From the NCBI RefSeq assembly GCF_018448885.1, contig NZ_RCWB01000004.1, positions 1-64,000 of the forward strand: DNA of 64,000 nt, given 5' to 3'. Below the pieces are notes generated by a model. That model worked only from the letters and a program-made list of their open reading frames with translations, was not told the origin of the DNA and ran no database searches. Below, one piece after another: positions 47,583 through 56,970 of this stretch. The position numbers and the translations under genes were made by a program. Source of the stretch: Photorhabdus caribbeanensis. GTDB taxonomy: Bacteria; Pseudomonadota; Gammaproteobacteria; Enterobacterales; Enterobacteriaceae. Each line of letters opens with the position of its first letter. Position 1 is the stretch's first letter.

Positions 47583-48023
47583 TTATCGATCTTGTGTGAA
47601 AGTCATTTTGACTCGATGAGAGCGTTTAATGTAGGGGACGAAAATAGCGGTTGCCAATAGCGGCCATGCTAATGCACGTAAAGCCATTTGATCAGGAATA
47701 GGGGAGAAAGCGAAAGTTTTCAATGCAATTAATACGGTAACAATAAGCCAAATAATAAAAATTTGCGGGAATCTTTTTGATCGAATGAAAAGCAGTTTCA
47801 ATACCCATAGGGTGTAACACCACATTACCGCAGTAATGGCAACAGAAAGAAACCACATTAAAGTAAAGTGATTATTCCCGGCACTCAATGCATTGTTTTG
47901 GCTAAAAAATGCCACAATATATAAGGCGAGCATTATACTGGCACTGAAAAAGGTCATAATCAGATAAGCCGCCGGAGCCAGAATCCAACCATTAATTCGG
48001 TGATAATCATTGGTTTGATACAT
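47583..48023 (-). CDS. ydgK: DUF2569 inner-membrane protein YdgK
   Basis: A 146-residue protein with four hydrophobic segments (APAAYLIMTFFSASIMLALY, FLSVAITAVMWCYTLWVLKL, IFIIWLIVTVLIALKTFAF, ALAWPLLATAIFVPYI) and the polar C-terminus of the DUF2569 family (YIKRSHRVKMTF). The function is unknown. The E. coli homologue occupies the same place upstream of rsxA. It ends about 130 bases before the rsxA start, so it may share transcription with the rsx operon. Confidence 0.88.
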   Translation of the reverse strand: MYQTNDYHRINGWILAPAAYLIMTFFSASIMLALYIVAFFSQNNALSAGNNHFTLMWFLSVAITAVMWCYTLWVLKLLFIRSKRFPQIFIIWLIVTVLIALKTFAFSPIPDQMALRALAWPLLATAIFVPYIKRSHRVKMTFTQDR

Positions 48024-48219
48024 AAATCATTCCACTTGAAGCTATATGAAAAAAGAATAATAGGCGATTCTGATAACTTAGGAAATAGGCTGTAGGAATA
48101 GATTGGTTGAAAGATCTTCAAGACTGGATTTAGAGATAATTTGCGCAACGGTCATCAGCGATGATATTTTTTACGGATGCTGAATTGCTGCATATTATTA
48201 ATGAGTTTGAGGGGCTGTT

Positions 48220-49257
48220 ATGCGTGAGCTGTTAAAGGTTGGGTTGGTGGGGTATGGTTATGCGAGTAAAACGTTCCATGCACCATTAATTGCGGGTACT
48301 GCTGGTGTTAAATTGACCGCCATTTCCAGTAGTGATGCTGAAAAAGTGAAATCGGATTGGCCAAATATTCCGGTGGTAGCTTGCCATGAGGATCTTTTTA
48401 ATGATCCCGACATTGACTTAATCGTTATTCCGACACCTAATGATACGCATTATCCTCTGGCACAGAAGGCATTAGCAGCGGGTAAGCATGTTGTGGTGGA
48501 TAAACCATTTACCATCACAGTTGAACAAGCTGAATCTTTAAAAGAGCAGGCAGAAAAGGCGAATTTATTACTTTCTGTATTTCATAACCGCCGTTGGGAT
48601 TCCGGTTTTCTGACGATAAAGTCGTTAATTCAAGAGAATCGTCTGGGTAAATTAAAATATTTTGCATCCCATTTTGATCGCTATCGCCCGGTTATACGTC
48701 AAAGATGGCGTGAAGCGGCAGGGCAAGGAAGTGGTATTTGGTATGATTTAGGTCCTCACTTACTCGATCAAGCGGTTCAACTATTTGGTAAACCACAATC
48801 TATTACGGCTGATTTGGGGATGATTCGCCCACAAGCGGAAGCGATAGATTATTTCCACGTGTTGTTGAATTACCCGGATATCAAAGTGGTTCTTCATGCA
48901 ACAACCGTGGCGGCGGCTGAATCTGCTGTTTATACGTTACATGGTATGGAAGGCAGTTACGTAAAATATGGTCTTGATCCTCAGGAAGAACGATTGAAAG
49001 CAGGGGAAAAGCCTCCGCATGCTGATTGGGGATATGATATTCGTGACGGTGTTATGACACTGTTAAGTGGAGAGGAGTTAGTGACTGAACATGTACCGAC
49101 TTTGCCAGGTAATTATTCTGCTTATTATGCTGCTATCCGTGATGCGATTACACTAGGTAAACCTAATCCAGTCACGGCAAGTGAAGCAATTCAAATCATG
49201 AAATTAATTGAAGCTGGTATTCAGTCGGCAGAACAACAACGTACAGTGGAAATTTAA
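48220..49257 (+). CDS. ydgJ: Gfo/Idh/MocA-family oxidoreductase YdgJ
   Basis: A 345-residue NAD(P)-dependent oxidoreductase. The Rossmann domain starts KVGLVGYGYASKTFHAPLIA; the family motif with catalytic Lys is HVVVDKPFTITVEQAE near residues 90-105; the C-terminal domain contains GIWYDLGPHLLDQAVQLFGK near 170-190 with the conserved Asp and His. The physiological substrate in E. coli is uncertain. The gene is divergent from ydgK, as in E. coli. Confidence 0.94.
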   Translation: MRELLKVGLVGYGYASKTFHAPLIAGTAGVKLTAISSSDAEKVKSDWPNIPVVACHEDLFNDPDIDLIVIPTPNDTHYPLAQKALAAGKHVVVDKPFTITVEQAESLKEQAEKANLLLSVFHNRRWDSGFLTIKSLIQENRLGKLKYFASHFDRYRPVIRQRWREAAGQGSGIWYDLGPHLLDQAVQLFGKPQSITADLGMIRPQAEAIDYFHVLLNYPDIKVVLHATTVAAAESAVYTLHGMEGSYVKYGLDPQEERLKAGEKPPHADWGYDIRDGVMTLLSGEELVTEHVPTLPGNYSAYYAAIRDAITLGKPNPVTASEAIQIMKLIEAGIQSAEQQRTVEI

Positions 49258-49341
49258 ACTTACTATCTTGTTGTGACTTTTTAATTTACTACTTAGCCTG
49301 GTTTGCCGGGCTAATTATTTGCAAAGCAAGGAAAATGATAA

Positions 49342-50319
49342 ATGACTTGGTGGCAAAGATTAAAAATAGATCCTTTTTTGATGGTATTAGTGACGGTAGT
49401 CGTTATTGCGACATTCTTTCCTTGCGAAGGTGAAATAAAAGTAGGATTTCAACGGCTAACCACTGCGGCTATTGCTCTACTGTTCTTTATGCATGGCGCC
49501 AAATTATCTCGTCAAGCTATTATTGCCGGTATAGGGCATTGGCGGCTTCATTTGGTGGTTTTTCTCAGTACTTTTGTCTTATTCCCGATCATCGGATTAG
49601 GATTGAATTTGCTAGTGCCCGAAATTATGACCCCAACGGTTTATTGGGGATTCCTTTATCTTTGCGCATTACCGGCTACAGTTCAGTCAGCTATTGCTTT
49701 TACCTCAGTTGCTGGTGGTAATGTTGCCGCTGCTATTTGCAGTGCTTCGGCATCCAGTATTTTGGGCGTGTTTTTGTCGCCAATATTAGTCGGACTTATG
49801 ATCCATACGCAGGGAGAAGGCAGCCCCGATACGCTGGAAGCAATAAAATCCATCGTCCTTCAATTGATGGTTCCTTTTATTATCGGGCATTTGTCACGGC
49901 CATTAATTGCCGGTTGGGTGGAGAAACATAAAAAGTTGGTCAATATGACTGACCGGTCATCAATTCTTTTGGTGGTTTATGTGGCTTTTAGTGAGGCGGT
50001 TGTAGAAGGTATTTGGCATAAGATTGATGGTTATTCGCTACTGATGATTGGGATTATTTGCTGCATTATGCTGGCAATTGTATTGATGATTAATACTTAT
50101 ACCGCTCGTTGGTTGGGTTTTAATAAAGAAGACGAAATTACGATTGTCTTTTGTGGTTCGAAAAAGAGCCTGGCTAATGGCGTGCCAATGGCAAATGTTT
50201 TATTCCCTGCTGCGACGGTTGGTGTAATGTTGTTGCCGTTGATGATTTTTCATCAAATTCAGTTGATGGTGTGCGCAGTATTAGCGCAACGTTATGCGCG
50301 GAGGTTACGAAGGAACTAA
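49342..50319 (+). CDS. Bile acid:sodium symporter-family transporter (YfeH-like)
   Basis: A 325-residue membrane protein with about ten hydrophobic segments, in the SBF-like group of the bile acid:Na+ symporter superfamily (E. coli YfeH relatives). Characteristic blocks: TTAAIALLFFMHGAKLSRQA near residues 35-55, LPATVQSAIAFTSVAGGNVA near 110-130 and TIVFCGSKKSLANGVPMANV near 265-285. The substrate is unknown. It follows ydgJ by 85 bases. A partial copy of bases about 50050-50104 of this gene recurs at 51102-51155, beyond the next gene. Confidence 0.9.
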   Translation: MTWWQRLKIDPFLMVLVTVVVIATFFPCEGEIKVGFQRLTTAAIALLFFMHGAKLSRQAIIAGIGHWRLHLVVFLSTFVLFPIIGLGLNLLVPEIMTPTVYWGFLYLCALPATVQSAIAFTSVAGGNVAAAICSASASSILGVFLSPILVGLMIHTQGEGSPDTLEAIKSIVLQLMVPFIIGHLSRPLIAGWVEKHKKLVNMTDRSSILLVVYVAFSEAVVEGIWHKIDGYSLLMIGIICCIMLAIVLMINTYTARWLGFNKEDEITIVFCGSKKSLANGVPMANVLFPAATVGVMLLPLMIFHQIQLMVCAVLAQRYARRLRRN

Positions 50320-50584
50320 AGCGGTTTAAATAGTAGTCTTGATCAACATGAATACCGTTAATATATTTTTCATGTTTTCGATCCTATCCCATTAAGCATT
50401 TTAACCCAACGAGAGTATAAACGTTGAATGTTTTTGTGGTGGTGGCTCAAATGTATTAATATTATTTGTTTATAATGGCACGGAGAGTTAAATCTATAAA
50501 AGTCGGGGAACTATAGTTTATTGCGAGCCGTGATAAATTATCTTCCCTATTTTCCCGTTTGAAATCATTAATTGCGAGGTTCGT

Positions 50585-51073
50585 ATGCCATTAAGTAATA
50601 TCCCAGATAATTCTCCGTGGAGTAGCTATGATCCTAATACCGTTATTTACTATAAAATTCTAAATGGGAATTATAACACTCTTAATAATGTCAAAGTAAG
50701 GTTGGAAGGAGCAAGTGATAAAACGCTAGTGTTAGAAAAAGGGCAGTCTTTTGTCCTTAATTTTGTTAAAGCTAGTGATGGTAGTTATTATTTCAAATAC
50801 AGCGGAGCTAAAGTTCAACAAGTTGACTTTAATGATGGGGATTCAGGAGATGACTTAACTTTTCCTGGTTATAGTAGTAACCCCTCATCTTCAACGGTTG
50901 TTACTTATAATTCAGGCGATGTTCTCGGTAATATATATGATGTATTACAGCTTAGAACTCATGAATACATAAATAAATTTGACGATGTAGATGGTGTAGA
51001 CGGTGGGCCGGCAGCGAAATTCACTCAGTCAGTGCAAGGAGATACTCTGGTTCTTCAAATAGATTACAAATAA
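50585..51073 (+). CDS. Hypothetical acidic beta-rich protein (162 aa)
   Basis: Not recognised. No signal peptide or membrane segment. The sequence alternates short hydrophobic strands and polar turns (NTVIYYKILNGNYNTLNNVK, KTLVLEKGQSFVLNFVKASD) and contains Asp/Gly-rich loops (VDFNDGDSGDD, DDVDGVDGGP), so a beta-sandwich with possible calcium-binding loops is plausible. GAGGTTCGT precedes the ATG. It is flanked on the left by the complete symporter gene and on the right by a duplicated scrap of that gene plus an ERIC element, so it was probably inserted or duplicated in. A lectin-, inclusion- or effector-type role is possible but not shown. Confidence 0.72.
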   Translation: MPLSNIPDNSPWSSYDPNTVIYYKILNGNYNTLNNVKVRLEGASDKTLVLEKGQSFVLNFVKASDGSYYFKYSGAKVQQVDFNDGDSGDDLTFPGYSSNPSSSTVVTYNSGDVLGNIYDVLQLRTHEYINKFDDVDGVDGGPAAKFTQSVQGDTLVLQIDYK

Positions 51074-51101
51074 TTAATTCTATTTTATTAAAAAATTAAT
51101 T

Positions 51102-51155
51102 GGGGTTGTTTGCTGCATTTTGCTGGCGATTGTATTGATTATTAATACTTATACC
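51102..51155 (+). repeat. Partial duplicate of the upstream symporter gene
   Basis: About 54 bases (including TTGCTGCATTTTGCTGGCGA and TTAATACTTATACC) repeat the internal segment 50050-50104 of the symporter gene with only a few substitutions, roughly 88-90% identical by eye. The copy runs straight into the ERIC element. It is a leftover of a duplication or of an insertion with repair around the 162-aa gene. Confidence 0.75.
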
Positions 51156-51244
51156 TTATGGATTTCAAGGTGCATCGAGACGGAAAGGGAGTGAATCCCC
51201 GGGCGCATAGATAACTATGTGACCGGGGTGAGCGAGTGCAGCCT
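51150..51244. repeat. Truncated ERIC element
   Basis: About 95 bases match the ERIC element at 17013-17139 in inverted orientation: it starts TATACCTTATGGATTTCAAG, then GAGTGAATCCCCGGGCGCAT and GACCGGGGTGAGCGAG. The last ~30 bases of the full-length element, including the distal end, are missing; it breaks off near GCAGCC. It sits 18 bases from the stop of the dapA-like gene. Confidence 0.88.
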
Positions 51245-51261
51245 CTCCCACACCGACGGAT

Positions 51262-52155
51262 TTATTCCAGTCCCAGTGAGTTGATGATAGTTGAAATTTC
51301 AGCAATATGTTCGGCAGAAATGGGCTGGATGGGACGCGGGAGACAGTCTACGTCAGTCAGACCGAGCACGCCAGCCGCTGCGGCCATCACACGAATACTG
51401 CCACCATGCTTTTGAAACAGCCGCCATAATGGCGTAAGTCGTTCCGTCAGGTGTGTGACCAACCCGTGATCTCCCCGGGAAGCTGCCGTAGTGATTTCCT
51501 TTGCGGTTTTTGGGAAAAGACCGCCACAAACGGAGTACCAGACCTCACAACCGGCGTTAAGCCCCGGGCCGGCAAAAGCATCACCACTGATACCGATCGT
51601 GACGTTTGCCGGCAACTTTTCCCGCAGATGGTTTACCCGGGCAAATGCAGCTTCAGGGTGTGTCGGAACTCCCGGGATTTTGACAGACTGAATTCCGGGT
51701 AGTGTGGCTATACGACCATGTAGTTCATCCGAAAACTCAAAATGTGTTGTTCCCGGGTTGTCATAGATACAGACCGGCACGGAAGCATGTTGAGTCACCG
51801 TCTCAAACAGACCAAACACCTCATCGTCATTAAGCTTCTGATACGATATCGGTGGCAGCAGTAGCGCGCTGGCGCCGGCCTTCTGGGTATCATCCGTCAG
51901 GCGCAGCACCTCGTCCGTACTGATGGCGCCCACGCAGACCATCATGGGGATATCACCGATATGTTCTTTCGCAAGCGAGGCGATGTGTTTTCGTTGTTCC
52001 CGGGTCAGATAGGCATAACTACCTGTCGAGCCCATAATCCCAACGGAATCTACTCCGGCAGCGGTGAGTCGGGTGAGAATATTAATAAACCCTGTTTGAT
52101 CGAACCCTGATGGTGTAACGGGGGTCAACGGGAAGGCACAAAGTCCTGTGAACAT
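51262..52155 (-). CDS. Dihydrodipicolinate synthase-family aldolase
   Basis: A 297-residue (beta/alpha)8 aldolase of the DapA/NanA/KDPG superfamily. Visible features: MGSTGSYAYLTREQRKHI near residues 41-58 (substrate-binding Thr region), the Tyr in VCIYDNPGTTHFEF near 133-146, and the Schiff-base Lys in IQSVKIPGVPTHPEA near 158-172. It is not the housekeeping DapA, whose sequence differs, so it probably cleaves or makes another pyruvate-derived compound. The gene is markedly more GC-rich than its AT-rich surroundings, which suggests transfer from another source. A truncated ERIC element lies just beyond its stop. Confidence 0.88.
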   Translation of the reverse strand: MFTGLCAFPLTPVTPSGFDQTGFINILTRLTAAGVDSVGIMGSTGSYAYLTREQRKHIASLAKEHIGDIPMMVCVGAISTDEVLRLTDDTQKAGASALLLPPISYQKLNDDEVFGLFETVTQHASVPVCIYDNPGTTHFEFSDELHGRIATLPGIQSVKIPGVPTHPEAAFARVNHLREKLPANVTIGISGDAFAGPGLNAGCEVWYSVCGGLFPKTAKEITTAASRGDHGLVTHLTERLTPLWRLFQKHGGSIRVMAAAAGVLGLTDVDCLPRPIQPISAEHIAEISTIINSLGLE

Positions 52156-52392
52156 ATCAGCTCCTGTCTGTTATTTTTTCTCTTTCATCTTCAACTGGCT
52201 AGTTTATGGCTCCCCACCTGATGATTCTCATCGTGCTTTTTCGTTGGCGGTCATGACGAATAACGTCACAGTCGCCCTGTGTTGGTATAAGTATGTGGAG
52301 CATCTGTCCGGGCGACAGCCGAACCGCCTTTGACACATTTTTCCATTGGCGCATGGATAACATTAATTCATCATTAATATGACCGAAGAAAG
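52156..52392. other. Spacer with a possible gene scrap
   Basis: GC-rich sequence continues about 170 bases past the start of the dapA-like gene and reads as a possible protein scrap on the plus strand (frame 52148-52333, ending ALCWYKYVEHLSGRQPNRL). It then changes sharply to AT-rich DNA. The scrap could be the remains of a gene that arrived with the dapA-like gene. It was not recognised. Confidence 0.3.
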
Positions 52393-52629
52393 TTACTCCA
52401 AATAAAAAATTTCCCTGTATTTTAGTAATGCAGTAATTGGCGCAATTAAAAAAAACAACGATAATCCAGTACATAAAATTTTAATTTTTACTGTTTTAGC
52501 CGTTTTAACTGTTATGAATACAAAAAATAATCCTAACGGAACAGAGAAATACCAGAAATAACTGAAATACAATACGTAAATCATAAACAGCCAAATTATT
52601 ACTGCTGTTGCTCCATCCAACATGGACAT
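52393..52629 (-). CDS. Small membrane protein (unknown)
   Basis: A 78-residue protein with two or three hydrophobic segments (GATAVIIWLFMIYVLYFSYF, FSVPLGLFFVFITV, LCTGLSLFFLIAPITALL). TTAGGAGTT upstream of ATG 52629 is a good ribosome-binding site. It resembles small inner-membrane proteins of unknown function; no family was recognised. It lies between the dapA-like gene and add, on the same strand as both, and belongs to the small accessory island. Confidence 0.6.
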   Translation of the reverse strand: MSMLDGATAVIIWLFMIYVLYFSYFWYFSVPLGLFFVFITVKTAKTVKIKILCTGLSLFFLIAPITALLKYREIFYLE

Positions 52630-52846
52630 ATTCCAGAACTCCTAACGTGTTTTGATAGATAAATCATAAGGTCAAAACCACCAAAAAATCTACTAAAATC
52701 GACTAGAACCTATCATGTAGCTATTACCGCGTTTATATTGCGGTGACGTCCATATTCAGCACTATACGAACTACATATTTGTACATTATATTTCAAATAT
52801 TAACCATAATCAGGAATGGGAGATTCCATTCCTGAGCTATTTATGT

Positions 52847-53848
52847 TTAACGACTTGCTGCTTTCATGCGTAATGCCTGTTTTTCTGCATCACTGATAAA
52901 AGCAGTTTCCAGTCCATTTATCTGAGCCTGGCGAATTTGCGCGATAGATAAACCTGTGGCAGGGGCGGCAATTTCATATTCATGACGGATGTCGATGCCT
53001 TCAACTGCTGGATCATCGGTATTAATGGAAGCAAGAATACCTTTTTCCAGGAATCGTTTGAGTGGATGGTCCAATAAAGAATTAACGGTGCTGGTTTGAA
53101 GGTTTGAAGTTAAACAGGATTCAATACCAATACGGTTTTCAACCAAATAATCCATCAATCTGGGATCGGTAATGGCTTTTACCCCATGACCAATACGAGT
53201 GGCCCCTAATTCCCTAATTGCTTGCCAAATACTTTCAGCACCAGCGGCTTCGCCGGCATGGATGGTTATGTTCCAGCCAGCATCACGGGCTTTGGTAAAA
53301 TGAGATTGAAAAAGATGACCGGGAAAACCTAACTCGTCACCCGCCAGATCCAATGCAGTAATATGTTGGCGATGGGCTAGCAGGGCAGCTAATTCCTGAG
53401 TACAGGCTTGTTCACCAAAAGTTCTGCTTAAAATTCCGATAAGACGAATATCAATATCGTTATTTTGACGGGCAGAATGGATACCATCAATAATTGCCTC
53501 AACGACCCCTTCAACCGGCAATTTGTGGTTCATCGCCATGTAATAAGGGGAAAAACGTAACTCAGCATAGTCGAGCCCAGAATTGATGGCATCTTCAACA
53601 TTCTCAATAGCAACACGACGACAAGCGTCCAAATCAGCCAGTACCGCCACTCCCCAATCAAGTTTTTGCAAAAAGCTTACCAAGCTAGGTTCATTTTCAA
53701 TAATTTGTACGTGAGGGCGTAGTGATTCCAGATCATTTGCCGGCAGCTGAATATTATGTTGGTTGGCAAGATCTAAGATAGTCTCCGGCCGGATATTTCC
53801 ATCAAGGTGGCGGTGTAAATCTGTCAGTGGGAGTTTTATGTCAATCAC
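52847..53848 (-). CDS. add: Adenosine deaminase
   Basis: A 333-residue zinc enzyme (same length as E. coli Add) that deaminates adenosine and deoxyadenosine in purine salvage. Zinc ligands and catalytic residues are in [17 protein letters not shown] near residues 8-24, [15 protein letters not shown] near 195-209, RIGHGVKA near 215 and [15 protein letters not shown] near 275-289. An ATG at 53899 is in frame, but GTG 53848 is preceded by AAAGGA and gives the E. coli-like start [17 protein letters not shown], so GTG is chosen. The 53849-53925 gap holds the terminator of the upstream ydgA. Confidence 0.96.
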   Translation of the reverse strand: MIDIKLPLTDLHRHLDGNIRPETILDLANQHNIQLPANDLESLRPHVQIIENEPSLVSFLQKLDWGVAVLADLDACRRVAIENVEDAINSGLDYAELRFSPYYMAMNHKLPVEGVVEAIIDGIHSARQNNDIDIRLIGILSRTFGEQACTQELAALLAHRQHITALDLAGDELGFPGHLFQSHFTKARDAGWNITIHAGEAAGAESIWQAIRELGATRIGHGVKAITDPRLMDYLVENRIGIESCLTSNLQTSTVNSLLDHPLKRFLEKGILASINTDDPAVEGIDIRHEYEIAAPATGLSIAQIRQAQINGLETAFISDAEKQALRMKAASR

Positions 53849-53873
53849 ATTCCAGTCCTTTTTTATATAAAAA

Positions 53874-53898
53874 TGCCAGTCACATGCGTTGACTGGCA
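53874..53898 (-). terminator. Terminator of ydgA
   Basis: TGCCAGTC (53874-53881) and GACTGGCA (53891-53898) form a perfect 8-bp stem; on the minus strand it is followed by TTTTTATATAAAA. It lies between ydgA and the downstream add gene. Confidence 0.8.
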
Positions 53899-53925
53899 AT
53901 TCAACAAAACGTCTATAAACGTGTT

Positions 53926-55479
53926 TTATTGTGCAGGTTGCACAGTACCTTCTGTTTTCTCTTTTCCACTGTCGTGGGTGCCGCTTTCTGGCATTGTTTG
54001 CTCTGGTGCTTCGTCGTCATCAGAAGAGTCGTCGGATAAATAGTATTCAGACAGGAACTGATGTAAAGGCATTTTCTTACCGTTCATTTCGACATTACCA
54101 TCTGCATAGTTAAACTTAATGCTGATAGCATCTTTATCAACCGTGGTAATTTTAAACAGTTGTCCTAATTGTTCAAACTGATTTATCTGTTGTTCAGCAC
54201 TCTGTTCAGCCTTTGTTTTATCCATGCCATTCATGAGCATTGACTGAGTGGAAAACTCAATCATCATAGGTCTTGGTAATGTGACATTCAGAGACATGTT
54301 CTGAATTAAAGTGCGAATAGCTTCTTCTGTTTTCATTGAATACAAGCTACTTTTATCTTTCGGTAAGCTCTTCAAACTCACGTGGTAATTAATGGTGCTT
54401 TCACCTTTGGCATTTTTCCAGGTTAATGGTTCGATACCAAATTGTGGATTGTTTTTCAGCAAAATAGGCAGGTTAGACAATACCGCGTCAATAATAGCGG
54501 TATCTGCCGCATCGGAAGAGAGATCACCAGAAGAGAGTGATTTGGCGGCTGCATCATTGTAGGCTTGAGTAAACTGACGAACAGCTTCACCATCCAGACG
54601 ATCCGCGGTAATTGCAAACTTACCAGAACCAAAATCAATATTTTTCAGTTTGAGGCCATCTAAACTGTAAGTGATTTTCCCTTTCAGATTAGTTTCATCT
54701 TCACCAATATTTGAATCTATTTTAATACCGGAAAGCATCATATCTTCATTGCCGATGCCTTTTAGGCTGATTTCCTGAATTGTAATGCTTTGATCGCCAA
54801 CGTAGATATCAAATTTGCCTTTTTTATTGGACAAGTTTAAATCAATACCTTTGACAAGGAAATTTTCGTCATTTTTATTGATGGCTAACTGGTCACTCTT
54901 GATTGCCAGTGATATCTCTTTCAGATCACGGCTGAGATCGGAAGTCAATTTGGCACCGGAAAAATTGAATTTAGTGCCATTTTTTTCAAAATCGACAGGG
55001 ATGATATCAACATCAGAAATAACAGAACCACGATAACTGACACGTGAATCAGAAGTAAACAGTGATTTTCCTTTAGTGATTTCAAACAGTGGTTTTAAAG
55101 CTTCATTATTCTCCAGTTCGGAATGAACAGAAGCCATGCTAGGAATTAAGGTTAGTTTTTTCACTTGTGCAAGTGGGAAAGGGCCGTGATCAATCACAGA
55201 CTTAATTGAAATCTCTTCACCTGGTTTAATTTCTGCGTTTTCAACGCCATCTTTAACTGTCAAAATGAGACGAACGTCAGAACTGAACACGCCACGGTGG
55301 AAATCTTTACTCTGTAACATTAGACCTGTTTCAGGGAAGGCTTTTTTCAGCTCAGCATTAGCGTGGGAAATAGATTGATCTATACGTTGTTCAATCTGCT
55401 TGCCTGTATACCATGAAGCCCCAGTCCAGGCTGCTCCTAAAGCAACAATAATGCCTACGGCCACTAACGATTTTTTCAT
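53926..55479 (-). CDS. ydgA: DUF945 family protein YdgA
   Basis: A 517-residue protein with an N-terminal hydrophobic segment ([20 protein letters not shown]) that could be a signal anchor, followed by a large periplasmic part of beta-strand repeats typical of DUF945 ([35 protein letters not shown]). The C-terminus is acidic and low in complexity ([13 protein letters not shown]). The frame can start at 55503, but ATG 55479 is preceded by AAGGATGGA and gives the E. coli-like MKKS start. Function unknown; the ydgA-manA-fumC order is conserved in E. coli. Confidence 0.93.
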   Translation of the reverse strand: MKKSLVAVGIIVALGAAWTGASWYTGKQIEQRIDQSISHANAELKKAFPETGLMLQSKDFHRGVFSSDVRLILTVKDGVENAEIKPGEEISIKSVIDHGPFPLAQVKKLTLIPSMASVHSELENNEALKPLFEITKGKSLFTSDSRVSYRGSVISDVDIIPVDFEKNGTKFNFSGAKLTSDLSRDLKEISLAIKSDQLAINKNDENFLVKGIDLNLSNKKGKFDIYVGDQSITIQEISLKGIGNEDMMLSGIKIDSNIGEDETNLKGKITYSLDGLKLKNIDFGSGKFAITADRLDGEAVRQFTQAYNDAAAKSLSSGDLSSDAADTAIIDAVLSNLPILLKNNPQFGIEPLTWKNAKGESTINYHVSLKSLPKDKSSLYSMKTEEAIRTLIQNMSLNVTLPRPMMIEFSTQSMLMNGMDKTKAEQSAEQQINQFEQLGQLFKITTVDKDAISIKFNYADGNVEMNGKKMPLHQFLSEYYLSDDSSDDDEAPEQTMPESGTHDSGKEKTEGTVQPAQ

Positions 55480-55544
55480 AATGGAAATCCATCCTTTTAG
55501 CACATACTTTGTAGTAAGTAATATGTGCCCTCTAGTATAAAAAC

Positions 55545-55586
55545 GGCCGTTAGCATCACTTGGAATTTAAGCAGTGCTTAACGGCC
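55545..55586 (-). terminator. Hairpin terminator of manA
   Basis: GGCCGTTA (55545-55552) pairs with TAACGGCC (55579-55586) and the stem can extend inwards with one bulge. On the minus strand it is followed by GTTTTTATAC. It lies after the manA stop, upstream of ydgA. Confidence 0.75.
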
Positions 55587-55618
55587 TGTGAATAAGTTTT
55601 AGGCCCAGATTGGCATTA

Positions 55619-56791
55619 TTAATTAAAAACCTGGGCGGTAAAACCATCACCCTGAATAATCACAGCCTTTTCGGTAGCAGATATAAATACTGACTCACCT
55701 GGGAAAATTCTTAGTTGGTGTTCTCCAGATTGTATAACTGTTTGACCTTCAACACAAAAAACAATCGACGCCGAATTGTTATCCAGCGTAATTGGCTGCT
55801 CTGATAGAGAATAAATAGAAAATGCAAAATCATCTACTGGAATAGGGAAGTTTTCCGCTGTTTTTTCCTGTTTTGGTAGAGTAAATAAGGTGTTTGTTGG
55901 TTTTGGCACAAAATCAAGGTTTGCCATTAACTCAGAAATATCGATATATTTATTGGTCAAACCTGCTCGTAGGACATTATCTGAGTTTGCCATAACTTCA
56001 AGAGCAACCCCTTCCAGATAAGCATGAGGCGTGCGAGCACATAAAAACATGGCTTGACCAGGTTTAAGTTCGATGACATTAAGTAAAAGTGGAATAAACA
56101 GGCCATTGTCATCGGGATAAAACGCGGTCATTTTCTTGATAGAATCCCAAGGTTCACCGAGCCGACTGTTTAACGCTGATTTTAATACGCCAAGAGCTAA
56201 CTGCTTTTGTTTACCACTCATATTAAGCAATTGGGAAAATAAGCAGGCAAGATTCTGTTCATTTGGTGTTTGAATAAAGTACGGAATCTTGGGATGGGCA
56301 GCAGTAACAAATTCCAGTAATTGCACGATTTCGTTTAATGGCCGAAATCCATTCATTGCCCGGAAGGGGGTAAGGGCATAAACCAATTCGGGCTTATGGT
56401 TATCATCTTTGTAATTTCTTTCGGGTGAATCCAACGGAATACCGGCGATATTCTCTTTGGCAAAACCCTCTTCTGCGGATTTTTTATCAGGGTGAACCTG
56501 AATTGAGAGAGGTTGAGCCGCGCATAATACCTTAAATAGGAAAGGCAAACGGTGAAATCTATCTGAAACTTTTTTCCCCAGATATTTTTCCGGATCACTG
56601 GCTATTAATTCATTTAAGGCAATGGGTTTTCCCGTTTCAGGATTGGTTACAAATGAACTGCTTTTAGGATGGGCGCCCATCCATAATTCAGCCATTGGCA
56701 GATTATCTGGATTTTCAACACCATAAATATCCGTCAGGGCGGTTCTGCTTCCCCATGAATAGTGCTGGATCTGATTTATCATCTTCAACAT
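55619..56791 (-). CDS. manA: Mannose-6-phosphate isomerase, class I
   Basis: A 390-residue zinc enzyme (E. coli ManA 391 aa) interconverting mannose-6-phosphate and fructose-6-phosphate, feeding GDP-mannose synthesis. The zinc ligands are in LSIQVHPDKKSAEEGFAKEN near residues 95-114, the DDNHKPELVYAL block near 130-145, and CARTPHAYLEGVALEVMANS near 250-270. It is divergent from fumC across about 180 bases. Confidence 0.96.
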   Translation of the reverse strand: MLKMINQIQHYSWGSRTALTDIYGVENPDNLPMAELWMGAHPKSSSFVTNPETGKPIALNELIASDPEKYLGKKVSDRFHRLPFLFKVLCAAQPLSIQVHPDKKSAEEGFAKENIAGIPLDSPERNYKDDNHKPELVYALTPFRAMNGFRPLNEIVQLLEFVTAAHPKIPYFIQTPNEQNLACLFSQLLNMSGKQKQLALGVLKSALNSRLGEPWDSIKKMTAFYPDDNGLFIPLLLNVIELKPGQAMFLCARTPHAYLEGVALEVMANSDNVLRAGLTNKYIDISELMANLDFVPKPTNTLFTLPKQEKTAENFPIPVDDFAFSIYSLSEQPITLDNNSASIVFCVEGQTVIQSGEHQLRIFPGESVFISATEKAVIIQGDGFTAQVFN

Positions 56792-56970
56792 GGCCGTTAC
56801 TCTCTTTTTAAAAAAATCAATCTATTTCCTTTCTACCACAATACGATAAATACGACTTGGTTGGCATAATCAGGAACTAATATGTGGCATGATAACAGAA
56901 TGTTAATCAGTTTATCTGCAAAGACTGATTATGCATATTCGATTATTCTGTGTGTTAAGGAGAGATAGTA

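Noticed and set aside
52199..52474. 91-codon minus-strand frame overlapping the small membrane protein gene
   Set aside because: It overlaps the better supported 52393-52629 gene (good ribosome-binding site, clear membrane segments) in another frame.
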